Origin: CAWDMW01 sp963803575
Lineage (GTDB): Bacteria; Pseudomonadota; Alphaproteobacteria; Rickettsiales; UBA998
Assembly: GCA_963803575.1 (NCBI GenBank)
Contig: CAWDMW010000002.1
Location: 1,426,001 to 1,490,000 of the forward strand
Length of the DNA: 64,000 nucleotides
Direction: 5' to 3'
How positions within the stretch are numbered: the first letter of the stretch is position 1; each line of letters starts with the position of its first letter. Under the pieces are notes generated by a model. It was given only the letters and a program-made list of their open reading frames with translations, made no database searches and was not told the DNA's origin. Shown here piece after piece: positions 1 to 8,458 of the stretch. Both the position numbers and the translations under genes were made by a program.

Positions 1-1
1 G

Positions 2-43
2 GATTCTCGTTTCGGTCGCTCTATTTCTTTGCAAGCGAGATAA
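2..43 (+). other. Possible 3' end of an upstream gene
   Basis: One plus-strand frame is open from the window edge for 13 codons and ends in TAA seven bases before dnaJ. The encoded tail (DSRFGRSISLQAR) does not look like the acidic C terminus of DnaK, the usual neighbour of dnaJ. It may be the end of another gene or chance; 13 codons is too short to decide. Confidence 0.25.
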
Positions 44-49
44 TGCGGT

Positions 50-1204
50 ATGAGTAAAAAAGATTATTATGAGTTGTTAGGGGTAAGTAAGTCTGTTGGT
101 GCAGATGAACTGAAAAAAGCCTATCGCAAACTAGCCATGAAGTATCACCCTGACAAAAACCCCGGTGATGCTAAAGCAGAGCAGACATTTAAAGAAATTA
201 GCGAAGCTTATGAAGTATTAAAAGACCCAGAGAAGAAAGCCGCTTACGATCGCTACGGACATGCTGCCTTTGAAGGTGGTATGGGCGGCGGTGCTGGTGC
301 CGGAGCGGCTGGCTTTGACTTTGGCGGTAGTTTCTCGGATATTTTTGAAGATCTTTTCACTGAGTTCTCTGGAGCGCGTCGTGGAGGCTCTGGCAGTACA
401 GGGGGTTCAGCACGCAGCCGTGGCAATGATTTGCGCTATAACATGCAAATCTCACTTGAAGATGCATTTAAAGGCAAAAAGCAAGACATTACCATCACTA
501 CATCAGTAAGTTGTGATGCATGTGGTGGTACTGGGGGTGCCAACGGGTCTGAGCCAGTAACCTGTAGCGTCTGTCACGGTCGTGGTACCATGCGGGTGCA
601 GCAAGGCTTCTTTACCATTGAACGCACATGTAGCAATTGTCAGGGATCGGGTAAGGTTATCGCTGATCCATGCCGTAAATGCGCTGGATCAGGTATGGTA
701 CGGAAGGATCGCACGCTATCTGTTACCATTCCTGCAGGTGTTGAAGAAGGTACGCGCATTCGTCTTTCTGGTGAAGGAGAAGCAGGATATCGTGGAGGTG
801 CTTCCGGAGACTTATACATTTTCCTTGGCATTAAAGCACACCCTTTCTTTCGTCGTGAGGGAGCAGATATTCATTGCACGGTACCGATTACATTCACGAC
901 TGCTGCACTTGGCGGTAGTGTAGAGGTACCAACCATTGAGGGAACACGTCTCAAGGTAACGATTCCTGAAGGCGTACAAAATGGTCACCAGTTCCGTCTT
1001 AAAGGAAAGGGTATGACAGTATATCGTTCAAAGTCACGTGGAGATATGTTTGTCCATGCCCGCATTGAAACACCTGTTAAGTTATCCAAAAGACAAAAAG
1101 AATTATTGCAGGAATTTGATAAAGCATCCGGTTCGACGACCAGTCCGGAATCCTATGGATTCTTTGATAAAATGCGTGAGTTTTGGGAAGATTTAAAGGA
1201 TTAA
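50..1204 (+). CDS. dnaJ: Molecular chaperone DnaJ (Hsp40)
   Basis: Co-chaperone that delivers unfolded clients to DnaK and stimulates its ATPase. All classical type I parts are visible: a J domain with HPD at residues 33-35, a Gly/Phe-rich linker at about 75-120, and four CxxCxGxG zinc repeats with cysteines at 155/158, 172/175, 194/197 and 208/211. The C-terminal substrate-binding domains follow. The length of 384 residues is normal for the family. dapB follows after four bases, so the two are probably co-transcribed; a dnaJ-dapB pairing is also known from other alphaproteobacteria. dnaK would be expected upstream but is not in the window. Confidence 0.98.
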   Translation: MSKKDYYELLGVSKSVGADELKKAYRKLAMKYHPDKNPGDAKAEQTFKEISEAYEVLKDPEKKAAYDRYGHAAFEGGMGGGAGAGAAGFDFGGSFSDIFEDLFTEFSGARRGGSGSTGGSARSRGNDLRYNMQISLEDAFKGKKQDITITTSVSCDACGGTGGANGSEPVTCSVCHGRGTMRVQQGFFTIERTCSNCQGSGKVIADPCRKCAGSGMVRKDRTLSVTIPAGVEEGTRIRLSGEGEAGYRGGASGDLYIFLGIKAHPFFRREGADIHCTVPITFTTAALGGSVEVPTIEGTRLKVTIPEGVQNGHQFRLKGKGMTVYRSKSRGDMFVHARIETPVKLSKRQKELLQEFDKASGSTTSPESYGFFDKMREFWEDLKD

Positions 1205-1208
1205 CGAT

Positions 1209-2000
1209 ATGATGAATATTGGGATAGCTGGTTGCGCCGGGCGTATGGGTGCCATGCTGATTGAAGCGGTGCGAGAACATCCAAAATGTACGTTATCCGC
1301 CACCAGCGCACGCACTGAAGGGTTGGAAACAGTCCATACCTATTTACAGCGTGAAGGCTTACAACAGGTGATGTTGACAGACAGACCAGATATGTTAGTG
1401 CAGCATTGTGATGCAGTGATTGATTTCACTTCCGCTGATTATTCCATGGATATTGTTGCAGCTTGCGCAAAAGCAAATAGCATCTATATTTGCGGCACAA
1501 CTGGATTTACGACGAAACAGGAAGCGGACATGTTAGAGATGTCCAGGCATATGCGTGTAGTGAAAGCGGCAAATTTTTCAATCGGAGTCAATTTATTGAT
1601 GGAACTGGTTGAACGTGCTGCTCATGTGATGGCTGAAGCTGACATCGAGATCAGCGAAACACACCACCGCTACAAAAAAGATGCACCTTCCGGTACCGCT
1701 CTTGCTTTAGGTCGGGCCGCTGCAAGGGGGCGGAATGTATCTTTGGATGATGTTGCTGTGCATGGACGTCATGGTATGACAGGTGAACGCACCGAAGGCA
1801 CCATCGGTTTTCATGCGCTGCGTGGTGGTGACGTGATTGGCGATCATACAGTGCTGTTTGCCGAAAATGGTGAACGGCTCAGCCTGTCACATATGTCATC
1901 AGATCGACGGGTTTATGCTGACGGTGCTATACGAGCGGCATTATGGTGCAGGCATCAGTCAAACGGAATGTATGCTATGCAAGATGTTTTACGGCCATAA
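1209..2000 (+). CDS. dapB: 4-hydroxy-tetrahydrodipicolinate reductase
   Basis: Cytosolic NAD(P)H-dependent reductase of the diaminopimelate/lysine pathway, which supplies the peptidoglycan cross-linking residue. The N-terminal nucleotide-binding motif GCAGRMG is at residues 8-14 and GTTG at 96-99. The family signature with catalytic histidines and the PSGTA loop (ETHHRYKKDAPSGTA) is at 150-164. The length of 263 residues is typical. Two ATGs are in tandem at the start, and either could be used. It begins four bases after dnaJ. Keeping this enzyme fits an organism that still makes peptidoglycan, as do the L,D-transpeptidase and penicillin-binding protein genes in this window. Confidence 0.97.
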   Translation: MMNIGIAGCAGRMGAMLIEAVREHPKCTLSATSARTEGLETVHTYLQREGLQQVMLTDRPDMLVQHCDAVIDFTSADYSMDIVAACAKANSIYICGTTGFTTKQEADMLEMSRHMRVVKAANFSIGVNLLMELVERAAHVMAEADIEISETHHRYKKDAPSGTALALGRAAARGRNVSLDDVAVHGRHGMTGERTEGTIGFHALRGGDVIGDHTVLFAENGERLSLSHMSSDRRVYADGAIRAALWCRHQSNGMYAMQDVLRP

Positions 2001-2035
2001 AGTGTTGAACCATTCATAGCTTTATGGCATGTACG

Positions 2036-2075
2036 TTCCAGCATGTTCATCAATACATGCATAGATATGCTGGAA
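2036..2075 (+). promoter_or_regulatory. Hairpin covering the RBS of the HIT gene
   Basis: A perfect 9-bp inverted repeat (TTCCAGCAT at 2036-2044, ATGCTGGAA at 2067-2075) encloses a 22-nt loop. The right arm contains GGAA of the likely Shine-Dalgarno GGAAG at 2072-2076, which lies seven bases before the ATG at 2084. If folded, the RNA would hide the ribosome-binding site, so it could control translation of the HIT protein. There is no T-tract, so it is not a normal terminator. Function is inferred from geometry alone. Confidence 0.5.
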
Positions 2076-2083
2076 GCTGACTC

Positions 2084-2458
2084 ATGAATTACGATGATAA
2101 CAACGTATTTGCGCGTATCATACGCAAAGAAATTCCGTGCAACATAGTCTATGAAGATGATGCCATACTAGCATTTCACGATGTATCGCCGGCTGCTCCG
2201 GTGCATATACTGATTGTCCCAAAGGCGCCTTACGTTTCATTTGACGGTTTTGTCCAATATGCTGGTGCAGATAGTGTTGCGCACTTCTTTACGGTCGTAC
2301 AAAAAGTCGCTGTCATGATGCAGATTGACGCATCCGGATATCGCCTGATTACCAATCATGGAACACAAGCCGCGCAATCTGTGCCACATTTCCATGTTCA
2401 TTTACTGGGTGGTCGGTTCTTAGGAGGTCTCTTAACGGATGATAAAGAGGTTCGGTGA
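2084..2458 (+). CDS. HIT-family nucleotide hydrolase (HinT-like)
   Basis: Small histidine-triad protein, probably a purine nucleoside phosphoramidate or adenylyl-conjugate hydrolase in the cytosol. The catalytic triad HFHVH is at residues 102-106, followed by LLGGR as in HinT proteins. The N-terminal segment around FARIIRKEIPCNIVYEDD is also typical of the family. At 124 residues the length is normal. The start has a well-placed GGAAG Shine-Dalgarno. The gene follows dapB by 83 bases that hold an RBS-covering hairpin. The physiological substrate cannot be read from sequence. Confidence 0.93.
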   Translation: MNYDDNNVFARIIRKEIPCNIVYEDDAILAFHDVSPAAPVHILIVPKAPYVSFDGFVQYAGADSVAHFFTVVQKVAVMMQIDASGYRLITNHGTQAAQSVPHFHVHLLGGRFLGGLLTDDKEVR

Positions 2459-2584
2459 CATGATGTCGTATGTCAGGATAGTCCTAAAATAAAACATTTT
2501 GGTGAAATATATGCAGATTTGGCAAAAATGGAGTAAAGGATACGTTGCATTTTACAGTGATTGCAAATATTATGTAAGAATATT

Positions 2585-3403
2585 ATGAGTAACGATACAA
2601 ATATAGTTGAGCCTTCTGGTGGTGATCCGCGTAGTAAACCTGCGGTGAATCAAATGTTGAATGATCCGTCTGTGGTCTATAATCCTTATGCCCAGCATGG
2701 CGTGCGGATGAGTTTCATACAGAAGCAGAAATTCAAACGCAAAATCCGTTTGCAAATGCAGTCTAAAAGCTGGTTTCAGGATAAATATCAGTTTGTGCTG
2801 GTGCAGCGCAATTTTCTGGCCATCTTAACATTAGGTATGATGGTTGTGACTCTGGTGGCTGCCTATACAGTGCAGAAGCTAACCCCGCTTAAAACAGTAG
2901 AGCCATTCATCATTCAGATTGAAGAGCGTTCGGGCATCACGCAAGTGGTTAACCCAATGACACGATCAGACATTAAAGCCACTGAAGCGCTGGATAATTA
3001 CTTTTTATGGGCTTACGTGCGAGCGCGTGAAACCTACCACCCGGCTGACAGAAACCGTAACTGGGATATTACTCGGGTAATGAGTAGCCCTGAAGTCTAT
3101 ACTGGTTACCGCGCTGATATTAGTCCCAACAACCCTAAAAGCCCCGCTGCTGTGCTGGGTGCGTCAGGTACACGGGTTCTGACTGACCCGACCATCACTT
3201 ACCTAAACGATCCTGACAGAAAGGTAGCACAGGTACGCTTTATGGTAGAAGAAACATTCAAAAAAGTTAAAACACGTTATCCCAAAATTGCGACTATTGA
3301 GTATGACTTTTTTGAGATCGAATTACAACGAGCTGAACGCTTGATTAATCCTCTTGGATTCCAAGTGCTAAGTTACCGTCTGGACGAAGAGGTTGCCCAA
3401 TGA
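2585..3403 (+). CDS. virB8: Type IV secretion system inner-membrane protein VirB8
   Basis: Bitopic assembly factor of the T4SS. The protein has a cytoplasmic N terminus of about 75 residues, one membrane helix at about 76-97, and a periplasmic VirB8 domain of about 175 residues (NTF2-like fold in the family). I place the start at the ATG at 2585; an in-frame TTG at 2561 would add eight residues and is less likely. The stop overlaps the virB9 start, so translation is probably coupled. Identification rests on domain layout and on position directly before virB9-virB10-virB11-virD4. Confidence 0.92.
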   Translation: MSNDTNIVEPSGGDPRSKPAVNQMLNDPSVVYNPYAQHGVRMSFIQKQKFKRKIRLQMQSKSWFQDKYQFVLVQRNFLAILTLGMMVVTLVAAYTVQKLTPLKTVEPFIIQIEERSGITQVVNPMTRSDIKATEALDNYFLWAYVRARETYHPADRNRNWDITRVMSSPEVYTGYRADISPNNPKSPAAVLGASGTRVLTDPTITYLNDPDRKVAQVRFMVEETFKKVKTRYPKIATIEYDFFEIELQRAERLINPLGFQVLSYRLDEEVAQ

Positions 3404-4176
3404 TGATACATAAAACATTCACGCTTTTTGCTATATTCATAACTCTATGGTGTATGAACCTGCCAGCGAATGCGCAGCCTGTTATTACTGATAGTCGTAT
3501 CAAAACACTCGTTTATAATGAAAATGATGTCTACACGCTTCTAACGCATCACGGTTATCAGGCGCATATTGAGTTTGGCGGGAAAGAGGTGATTCAAACA
3601 ATTTCCATCGGTAATAAAACCGCTTGGCAGATCATTCCTGAAGGGCGCCGCCTCTTTATTCGTTCCCTCGTGGCTGGCGCTCACACAAATATGGCTGTTA
3701 TCACAAACTTGCGTACCTATCAATTTGATGTTCGTGCGACACGTGGAGGCAATATTCCTGTACGTGAGGATTTGATCTATATGGTAAGGTTCTATTATCC
3801 GGACGAGCATTTACCCAAAAGTGCGGCCTATGCTTTGCCACCTGTATATGCAGATGATATGATGAAAGCTATTCCTGTATCGCCTAAAAATCCGCAACCA
3901 ACTGCTTTGCCTGCATTAAATTTCAATTATACGTTTACTGGTGATGATGAATTTGCACCTTTGCGTATGTTTGATGACGGTAAAGCTACTTATATTCAGT
4001 TACCACAACCAGCAAAATTATTTACCATAAGTGTAGATGGTAGAGAAACGCCAGTTACAACTCGTCGTACAAGTGATGGATTTGAAAAGGTATCGCTTGT
4101 TGCCCCACGTTTCATTATACGTTACCCTGACGGAGACGTGCAGGTCTATAACGAATCTATGTTGGGAGGTAAATAA
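3400..4176 (+). CDS. virB9: Type IV secretion system outer-membrane complex protein VirB9
   Basis: Periplasmic component of the T4SS core complex that binds VirB7 and VirB10. A signal peptide is clear (hydrophobic stretch, then PANAQ at about residues 22-26). The C-terminal beta-rich region contains the family-typical YTFTGDDEFAPLRMFDDG, followed by TYIQLP. The length is 258 residues. It overlaps virB8 by four bases and is followed immediately by virB10. No VirB7 lipoprotein gene was seen in the block. Rickettsiales often carry extra virB8 and virB9 copies elsewhere in the genome; only one of each is present here. Confidence 0.94.
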   Translation: MMIHKTFTLFAIFITLWCMNLPANAQPVITDSRIKTLVYNENDVYTLLTHHGYQAHIEFGGKEVIQTISIGNKTAWQIIPEGRRLFIRSLVAGAHTNMAVITNLRTYQFDVRATRGGNIPVREDLIYMVRFYYPDEHLPKSAAYALPPVYADDMMKAIPVSPKNPQPTALPALNFNYTFTGDDEFAPLRMFDDGKATYIQLPQPAKLFTISVDGRETPVTTRRTSDGFEKVSLVAPRFIIRYPDGDVQVYNESMLGGK

Positions 4177-5469
4177 ATGAATCAGGCTGCTCCTCCACCG
4201 CCACCGCCGCCTCCACCACCGCCACCACCTCCGCCACCACCTCCGCCGCCAGGGGGAGGGCAGACGCCTCCTGAAATGCAGGATATGGATTCTCTGAATC
4301 CTGCTGGAGCTAGCACCGGAGAAGAACGACTCTCGCGAGGCAGACCTGCTGTTAGTGCGTCTCCTGGAAAGTTCATTATGATTATGGCGCTCGTTATAGG
4401 GTTTGCTTTCATCATATATTCTATTCTATCAGGTGATGATGATGATGATGAAAATGACCGCCTTCCAACCGAAAAGCGTTCTGTGTCTTCACGAAATATT
4501 GCTCAACCACCTCCGGGGATTGATCAGTCTGATCCTCCACCGCCGCCAATGTTATTACCGGATGATGATCTTTCAAGCGGTGCGCCACCACCGCCACCCT
4601 CTATAGAATTATTTCCTGAAGACGATGCAGCAGAAGAACTGCGTCAGTCGCGCCTAAGATCACAAATGATCGCATATGAAGGTGGTATTCTGGGTAATAC
4701 ATTTAAAGACGATAGCGCCAATCGTGAAGAGCAATCGTCATTACAACAGGGCAATGACCCTAATATGGCTTTTTTCAATACAGCAATGCAGGCAGCTCCG
4801 GCAGTAACAGTGACCGCTGGAAAGATAGAAGATTTATCCACGACTATCGCACAGGGAAAGCTTATACATGCTGTATTGGAAACCGCAATTGATTCGGGAT
4901 TGCCCGGTAGCGTACGTGCTATTGTAAGTCGTGATATTTACGCTGAAGCCACCAGAAATGTGCTTATCCCTAAAGGATCCCGACTAATTGGTGTCTACAA
5001 CACTAATCTGTTTCAGGGACAAGATCGTATATTTGTGGTATGGAATCGTGTTATTCGACCTGATGGAATAGATATGATGGTTAATTCACTGAGCGTCGAT
5101 ACATTGGGACGTAGTGGTATTGAAGGTTACATTGATAATCGCTACGGACAGATGTTCTCTGCCGCTGCACTTAGTAGTATCTTATCTGTTGGTGTTGCTT
5201 TGGCGGCGGAAGAAATTTCCGGGGAAGATGGCGCAACCACTCAAAGTGTTGCCCCTGACGGTACGTTCACTACGACCAGTACGTCAAGTACTCAGGCAAG
5301 CGTTGATGCGGCTGCGCGTGTTGGCTCTGTTGGTGCACGTATTAGTGATCGCATTTTTGATATGCGGCCACGCGTAACCATTGATCAGGGAACTCCTATC
5401 AAAGTGTTCGTCAGTCGTGACCTGTTGTTCCCCAAGGAATTAAGTGGCGGAGCACGTCTTATTCCATGA
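4177..5469 (+). CDS. virB10: Type IV secretion system core protein VirB10
   Basis: Spans both membranes and passes the ATPase energy signal to the outer-membrane channel. The N-terminal cytoplasmic tail holds an uninterrupted run of 20 prolines (residues 6-25), then GGG. A membrane helix follows at about 65-84, then an acidic run (GDDDDDEND), two more short proline clusters, and a C-terminal TrbI/VirB10 beta-barrel domain with the typical RVTIDQGTPIKVFVSRDLLF end. Length is 430 residues. It starts directly after the virB9 stop and overlaps virB11 by four bases. Pro-rich N termini are usual in VirB10, but a 20-proline homopolymer is extreme. Confidence 0.96.
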   Translation: MNQAAPPPPPPPPPPPPPPPPPPPPGGGQTPPEMQDMDSLNPAGASTGEERLSRGRPAVSASPGKFIMIMALVIGFAFIIYSILSGDDDDDENDRLPTEKRSVSSRNIAQPPPGIDQSDPPPPPMLLPDDDLSSGAPPPPPSIELFPEDDAAEELRQSRLRSQMIAYEGGILGNTFKDDSANREEQSSLQQGNDPNMAFFNTAMQAAPAVTVTAGKIEDLSTTIAQGKLIHAVLETAIDSGLPGSVRAIVSRDIYAEATRNVLIPKGSRLIGVYNTNLFQGQDRIFVVWNRVIRPDGIDMMVNSLSVDTLGRSGIEGYIDNRYGQMFSAAALSSILSVGVALAAEEISGEDGATTQSVAPDGTFTTTSTSSTQASVDAAARVGSVGARISDRIFDMRPRVTIDQGTPIKVFVSRDLLFPKELSGGARLIP

Positions 5470-6449
5470 GTATTACAGCGCTACAAACGTTTCTGCGACC
5501 TCTGGAAGAGCTTTTTGCTATGGATGGTGTGAGTGAAATCTCTGTCAATCGTCCGGGTGAAGCATGGATTGAGCGTTTTGGTGAAATGGAAATGCACGAG
5601 CTTCCAGACTTCACGCTAAATCATCTCACCTCGCTGGGTCGATTAGTTGCTCAATCAACTGAGCAGGCAATCAGTGAAGAGCAGCCACTACTTTCTGCCA
5701 ATCTGCCCGGTGGTTATCGTATTCAAATTGTTTTTCCACCAGCATGTGAATCTGGCAACGTAGTCATGTCCATACGTAAGCAAACTGTGCTTAATTTTGA
5801 CTTGGAACAATATGAAGCCATTGGTGCATTCCAAAGCACCGCAGTGCAGCAGGAAGCAAATATTCATGACGAAGAGTTACGTAGTTTGCTTAATGAAGGG
5901 GCGATACGTCATTTCTTGTCGAAAGCTGTGCAGTATAAGAAAAATATTATCGTAAGTGGTGGAACATCTACAGGTAAAACAACATTCCTTAATGCAGTGC
6001 TTAAAGAGCTTTCTCCTGACGAACGTGTCATCACTTGTGAAGATGCCAGAGAGCTGGATCTGCGGCATTTACCTAACCGCGTGCATTTACTTGCTTCAAA
6101 AGGTGGGCAAGGGCGCGCACGTGCTACCATGCAGGACTTGATTGAAGCTTGCCTACGTCTTCGCCCTGATCGCATTATGGTTGGGGAATTACGTGGTGCT
6201 GAAGCGTTTTCTTACCTAAGGGCTATCAACACTGGCCACCCAGGATCTATTACGACGATTCATGCAGATTCTCCCAAATTGGCGTTCGAGCAGCTTATTT
6301 TAATGGTGATGCAGTGTGGCATAGGTATCACACGTGAGCAAATTAAAGAATACGTGGAAACCATTGTAGATGTTGTGGTACAGTTGAAGCGTGGAGAAAA
6401 AGGCAAGCGTTTTGTCTCGGAAGTCTACTTTAAAGAACGCGAGGAATAA
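5466..6449 (+). CDS. virB11: Type IV secretion system ATPase VirB11
   Basis: Hexameric traffic ATPase at the cytoplasmic face of the T4SS. It has the N-terminal VirB11 domain, a Walker A loop GGTSTGKTT at residues 165-173, the Asp-box segment ITCEDARELDL, a His box (TGHPGSITTIHADSP) and the RPDRIMVGELRG Walker B region. The length of 327 residues is standard. It overlaps virB10 by four bases and lies five bases before virD4, consistent with one operon. Confidence 0.97.
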   Translation: MSITALQTFLRPLEELFAMDGVSEISVNRPGEAWIERFGEMEMHELPDFTLNHLTSLGRLVAQSTEQAISEEQPLLSANLPGGYRIQIVFPPACESGNVVMSIRKQTVLNFDLEQYEAIGAFQSTAVQQEANIHDEELRSLLNEGAIRHFLSKAVQYKKNIIVSGGTSTGKTTFLNAVLKELSPDERVITCEDARELDLRHLPNRVHLLASKGGQGRARATMQDLIEACLRLRPDRIMVGELRGAEAFSYLRAINTGHPGSITTIHADSPKLAFEQLILMVMQCGIGITREQIKEYVETIVDVVVQLKRGEKGKRFVSEVYFKEREE

Positions 6450-6454
6450 CCATT

Positions 6455-8290
6455 ATGTCAGGTAGCGAAGCCAACAGAAAGCTTAGTAATTTCCTGCTTA
6501 TCACCATTGTCATCTTATTAATTGTCGTATTACCCGTGTATCTTGGTATGGGGTTAAGTTACGTATTATTGTATGGCGTAGAGCAATGGAAAGTACTGCT
6601 AAAACCTGATTTTCTCCTAGCTAACTACTACAACCTTTTGTTCAACTGGATATTGCCATATATGGATCGGCAGTCAACCTATAACATTGCGGTGATTATC
6701 GCCCCTCCTGCTGTAGGAGGCTTTATGGGGTTGATAACCCTGTTTATCGCGCGCGCGCCACTCATTGATTTTCGCCCCTTTAAGGCAGAAGAAAGTATCC
6801 ATGGTGACGCCAAATGGGCAACAGATACTGACATACGCCGCGCTCAGCTGCGGCAAAAAAATGGTATGCTGCTTGGTTCCATTAACCGTAAAGATTATTT
6901 AATTGCGGATGACTTTCAGCACGTTCTGTTATTTGCTCCAACGGGTTCAGGTAAGGGTGTGGGTTTTGTTATTCCCAATTTGCTCTTTTGGGATCAATCA
7001 GTTGTTTGCCACGATATTAAGATGGAGAACTATGAGCTGACCAGTGGTTATCGTAGTAGTGTGTTAAACCAGGCCTGCTATACATGGAACCCGGCTGATC
7101 CAAACGGGATTACGCATTGTTATAACCCGCTAGACTGGATTTCTGAAAAGCCGGGACAAATGGTAGATGATTGCCAGAAAATTTGTAACCTGATTCTGCC
7201 GGAGCAAGAATTCTGGCAAAATGAGGCACGGTCATTAATGTTGGGTGTCATGCTTTATCTGTGTGCTGTACCTGAAAAAGTGACCTCTTTTGGCGAAATT
7301 GTACGTACCATGCGTTCAGACGATGTGGTGTATAACTTAGCCGTTGTACTAGATACGGTAGGTGGAAAAATTCACCCAGTATCTTACATGAATATTGCCG
7401 CGTTCCTACAAAAGGCGGATAAAGAACGCTCAGGTGTTATTTCAACGTTGAACTCCGGTTTGGAATTATGGGCAAACCCATTGATTGATACAGCGACGGC
7501 ATCCAGTGATTTTGACGTTCAGCAAATTAAGAAACAAAAAATGACGATTTATGTTGGGGTGACGCCAGATAACCTTCAACGTTTGGAACCACTACTTAAG
7601 ATCTTCTATCAGCAATCCACTGACTTTTTAACTCGCACAATGCCAACACCAGATGAAACGCATGGTGTATTATTCCTAATGGATGAGTTTCCCTCTTTAG
7701 GGGAAATGCCACAATTTAAGGTTGGTATTGCCTACTTCCGTGGATTTAAAGTCAAACTTTTCTTGATTGTACAGGATACTCAGCAGCTTAAAGGAATTTA
7801 TGAAGAAGCAGGCATGAACTCGTTTCTTGCCAACTCTTATTATCGTATTACCTACTCGGCCAACAATATTGATACTGCGAATATGATATCGCAGATGATT
7901 GGTAATAAAACCGTGGTACAAACATCCAGTAACCGACCAACCTTTGTTGACTTTAACCCTGCTTCACGTACTCAACACGTGTCTGAAACGCAGCGTGCAT
8001 TATTATTGCCTCAGGAAGTCATTACCCTACCGCGTGATGAGCAGATTATCTTGATCGAATCATTTAACCCGATCAAATGTAAAAAGATTTTCTACTATAA
8101 AGATCCATTTTTTACAAAACGCTTGATGGATAAGATTCCGCTACCAACACAGGAACCATACGATCCACGGGCTGCACAAGGCAAGGCTGAACCGGACAAG
8201 CCAGCGGAAGCAAATGCAGCTCAGCAGCCAGCTAGTGGCGGCGGGGGCACAGCAGGCGGAGGCAGTGCTAAGCCTCCCGCAACCGCTTAA
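6455..8290 (+). CDS. virD4: Type IV secretion system coupling protein VirD4
   Basis: Coupling ATPase that recruits substrates to the T4SS. Two N-terminal membrane regions (about 13-42 and 77-100) are followed by the TraG/VirD4 ATPase domain, with Walker A APTGSGKGVG at 161-170 and Walker B FLMDEFPSLG. The tail after residue 565 is low complexity, rich in Pro, Ala and Gly. Length is 611 residues. Having the coupling protein in the operon implies transport of protein (or nucleoprotein) substrates rather than DNA uptake only. It is the last gene of the block. Confidence 0.97.
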   Translation: MSGSEANRKLSNFLLITIVILLIVVLPVYLGMGLSYVLLYGVEQWKVLLKPDFLLANYYNLLFNWILPYMDRQSTYNIAVIIAPPAVGGFMGLITLFIARAPLIDFRPFKAEESIHGDAKWATDTDIRRAQLRQKNGMLLGSINRKDYLIADDFQHVLLFAPTGSGKGVGFVIPNLLFWDQSVVCHDIKMENYELTSGYRSSVLNQACYTWNPADPNGITHCYNPLDWISEKPGQMVDDCQKICNLILPEQEFWQNEARSLMLGVMLYLCAVPEKVTSFGEIVRTMRSDDVVYNLAVVLDTVGGKIHPVSYMNIAAFLQKADKERSGVISTLNSGLELWANPLIDTATASSDFDVQQIKKQKMTIYVGVTPDNLQRLEPLLKIFYQQSTDFLTRTMPTPDETHGVLFLMDEFPSLGEMPQFKVGIAYFRGFKVKLFLIVQDTQQLKGIYEEAGMNSFLANSYYRITYSANNIDTANMISQMIGNKTVVQTSSNRPTFVDFNPASRTQHVSETQRALLLPQEVITLPRDEQIILIESFNPIKCKKIFYYKDPFFTKRLMDKIPLPTQEPYDPRAAQGKAEPDKPAEANAAQQPASGGGGTAGGGSAKPPATA

Positions 8291-8363
8291 ATTACAATTC
8301 TTCAGAAGTATCTTAGATAACGCAGCTATGTATTATGTAAGATAACTTCATATTTAATAGGTC

Positions 8364-8383
8364 GCGCTAGAGTAGCTTAGCGC
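8364..8383. terminator. Weak hairpin between convergent genes
   Basis: GCGCTA and TAGCGC form a 6-bp stem with an 8-nt loop in the 168-bp gap between virD4 and the convergent gene at 8459-9733. There is no T-tract on either strand, so a terminator role is only a guess. Nothing else recognisable was seen in this gap. Confidence 0.25.
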
Positions 8384-8458
8384 AAACGAGTGTTTACAAG
8401 AACGAGAGAGGGGTTTTAGGTATATGAGCTAAACGCAACATTAGTGGCCAACATGCCC

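Noticed and set aside
4182..4415. Minus-strand ORF with a long poly-glycine end
   Set aside because: It is the antisense shadow of the proline codons of virB10 and has no coding support.
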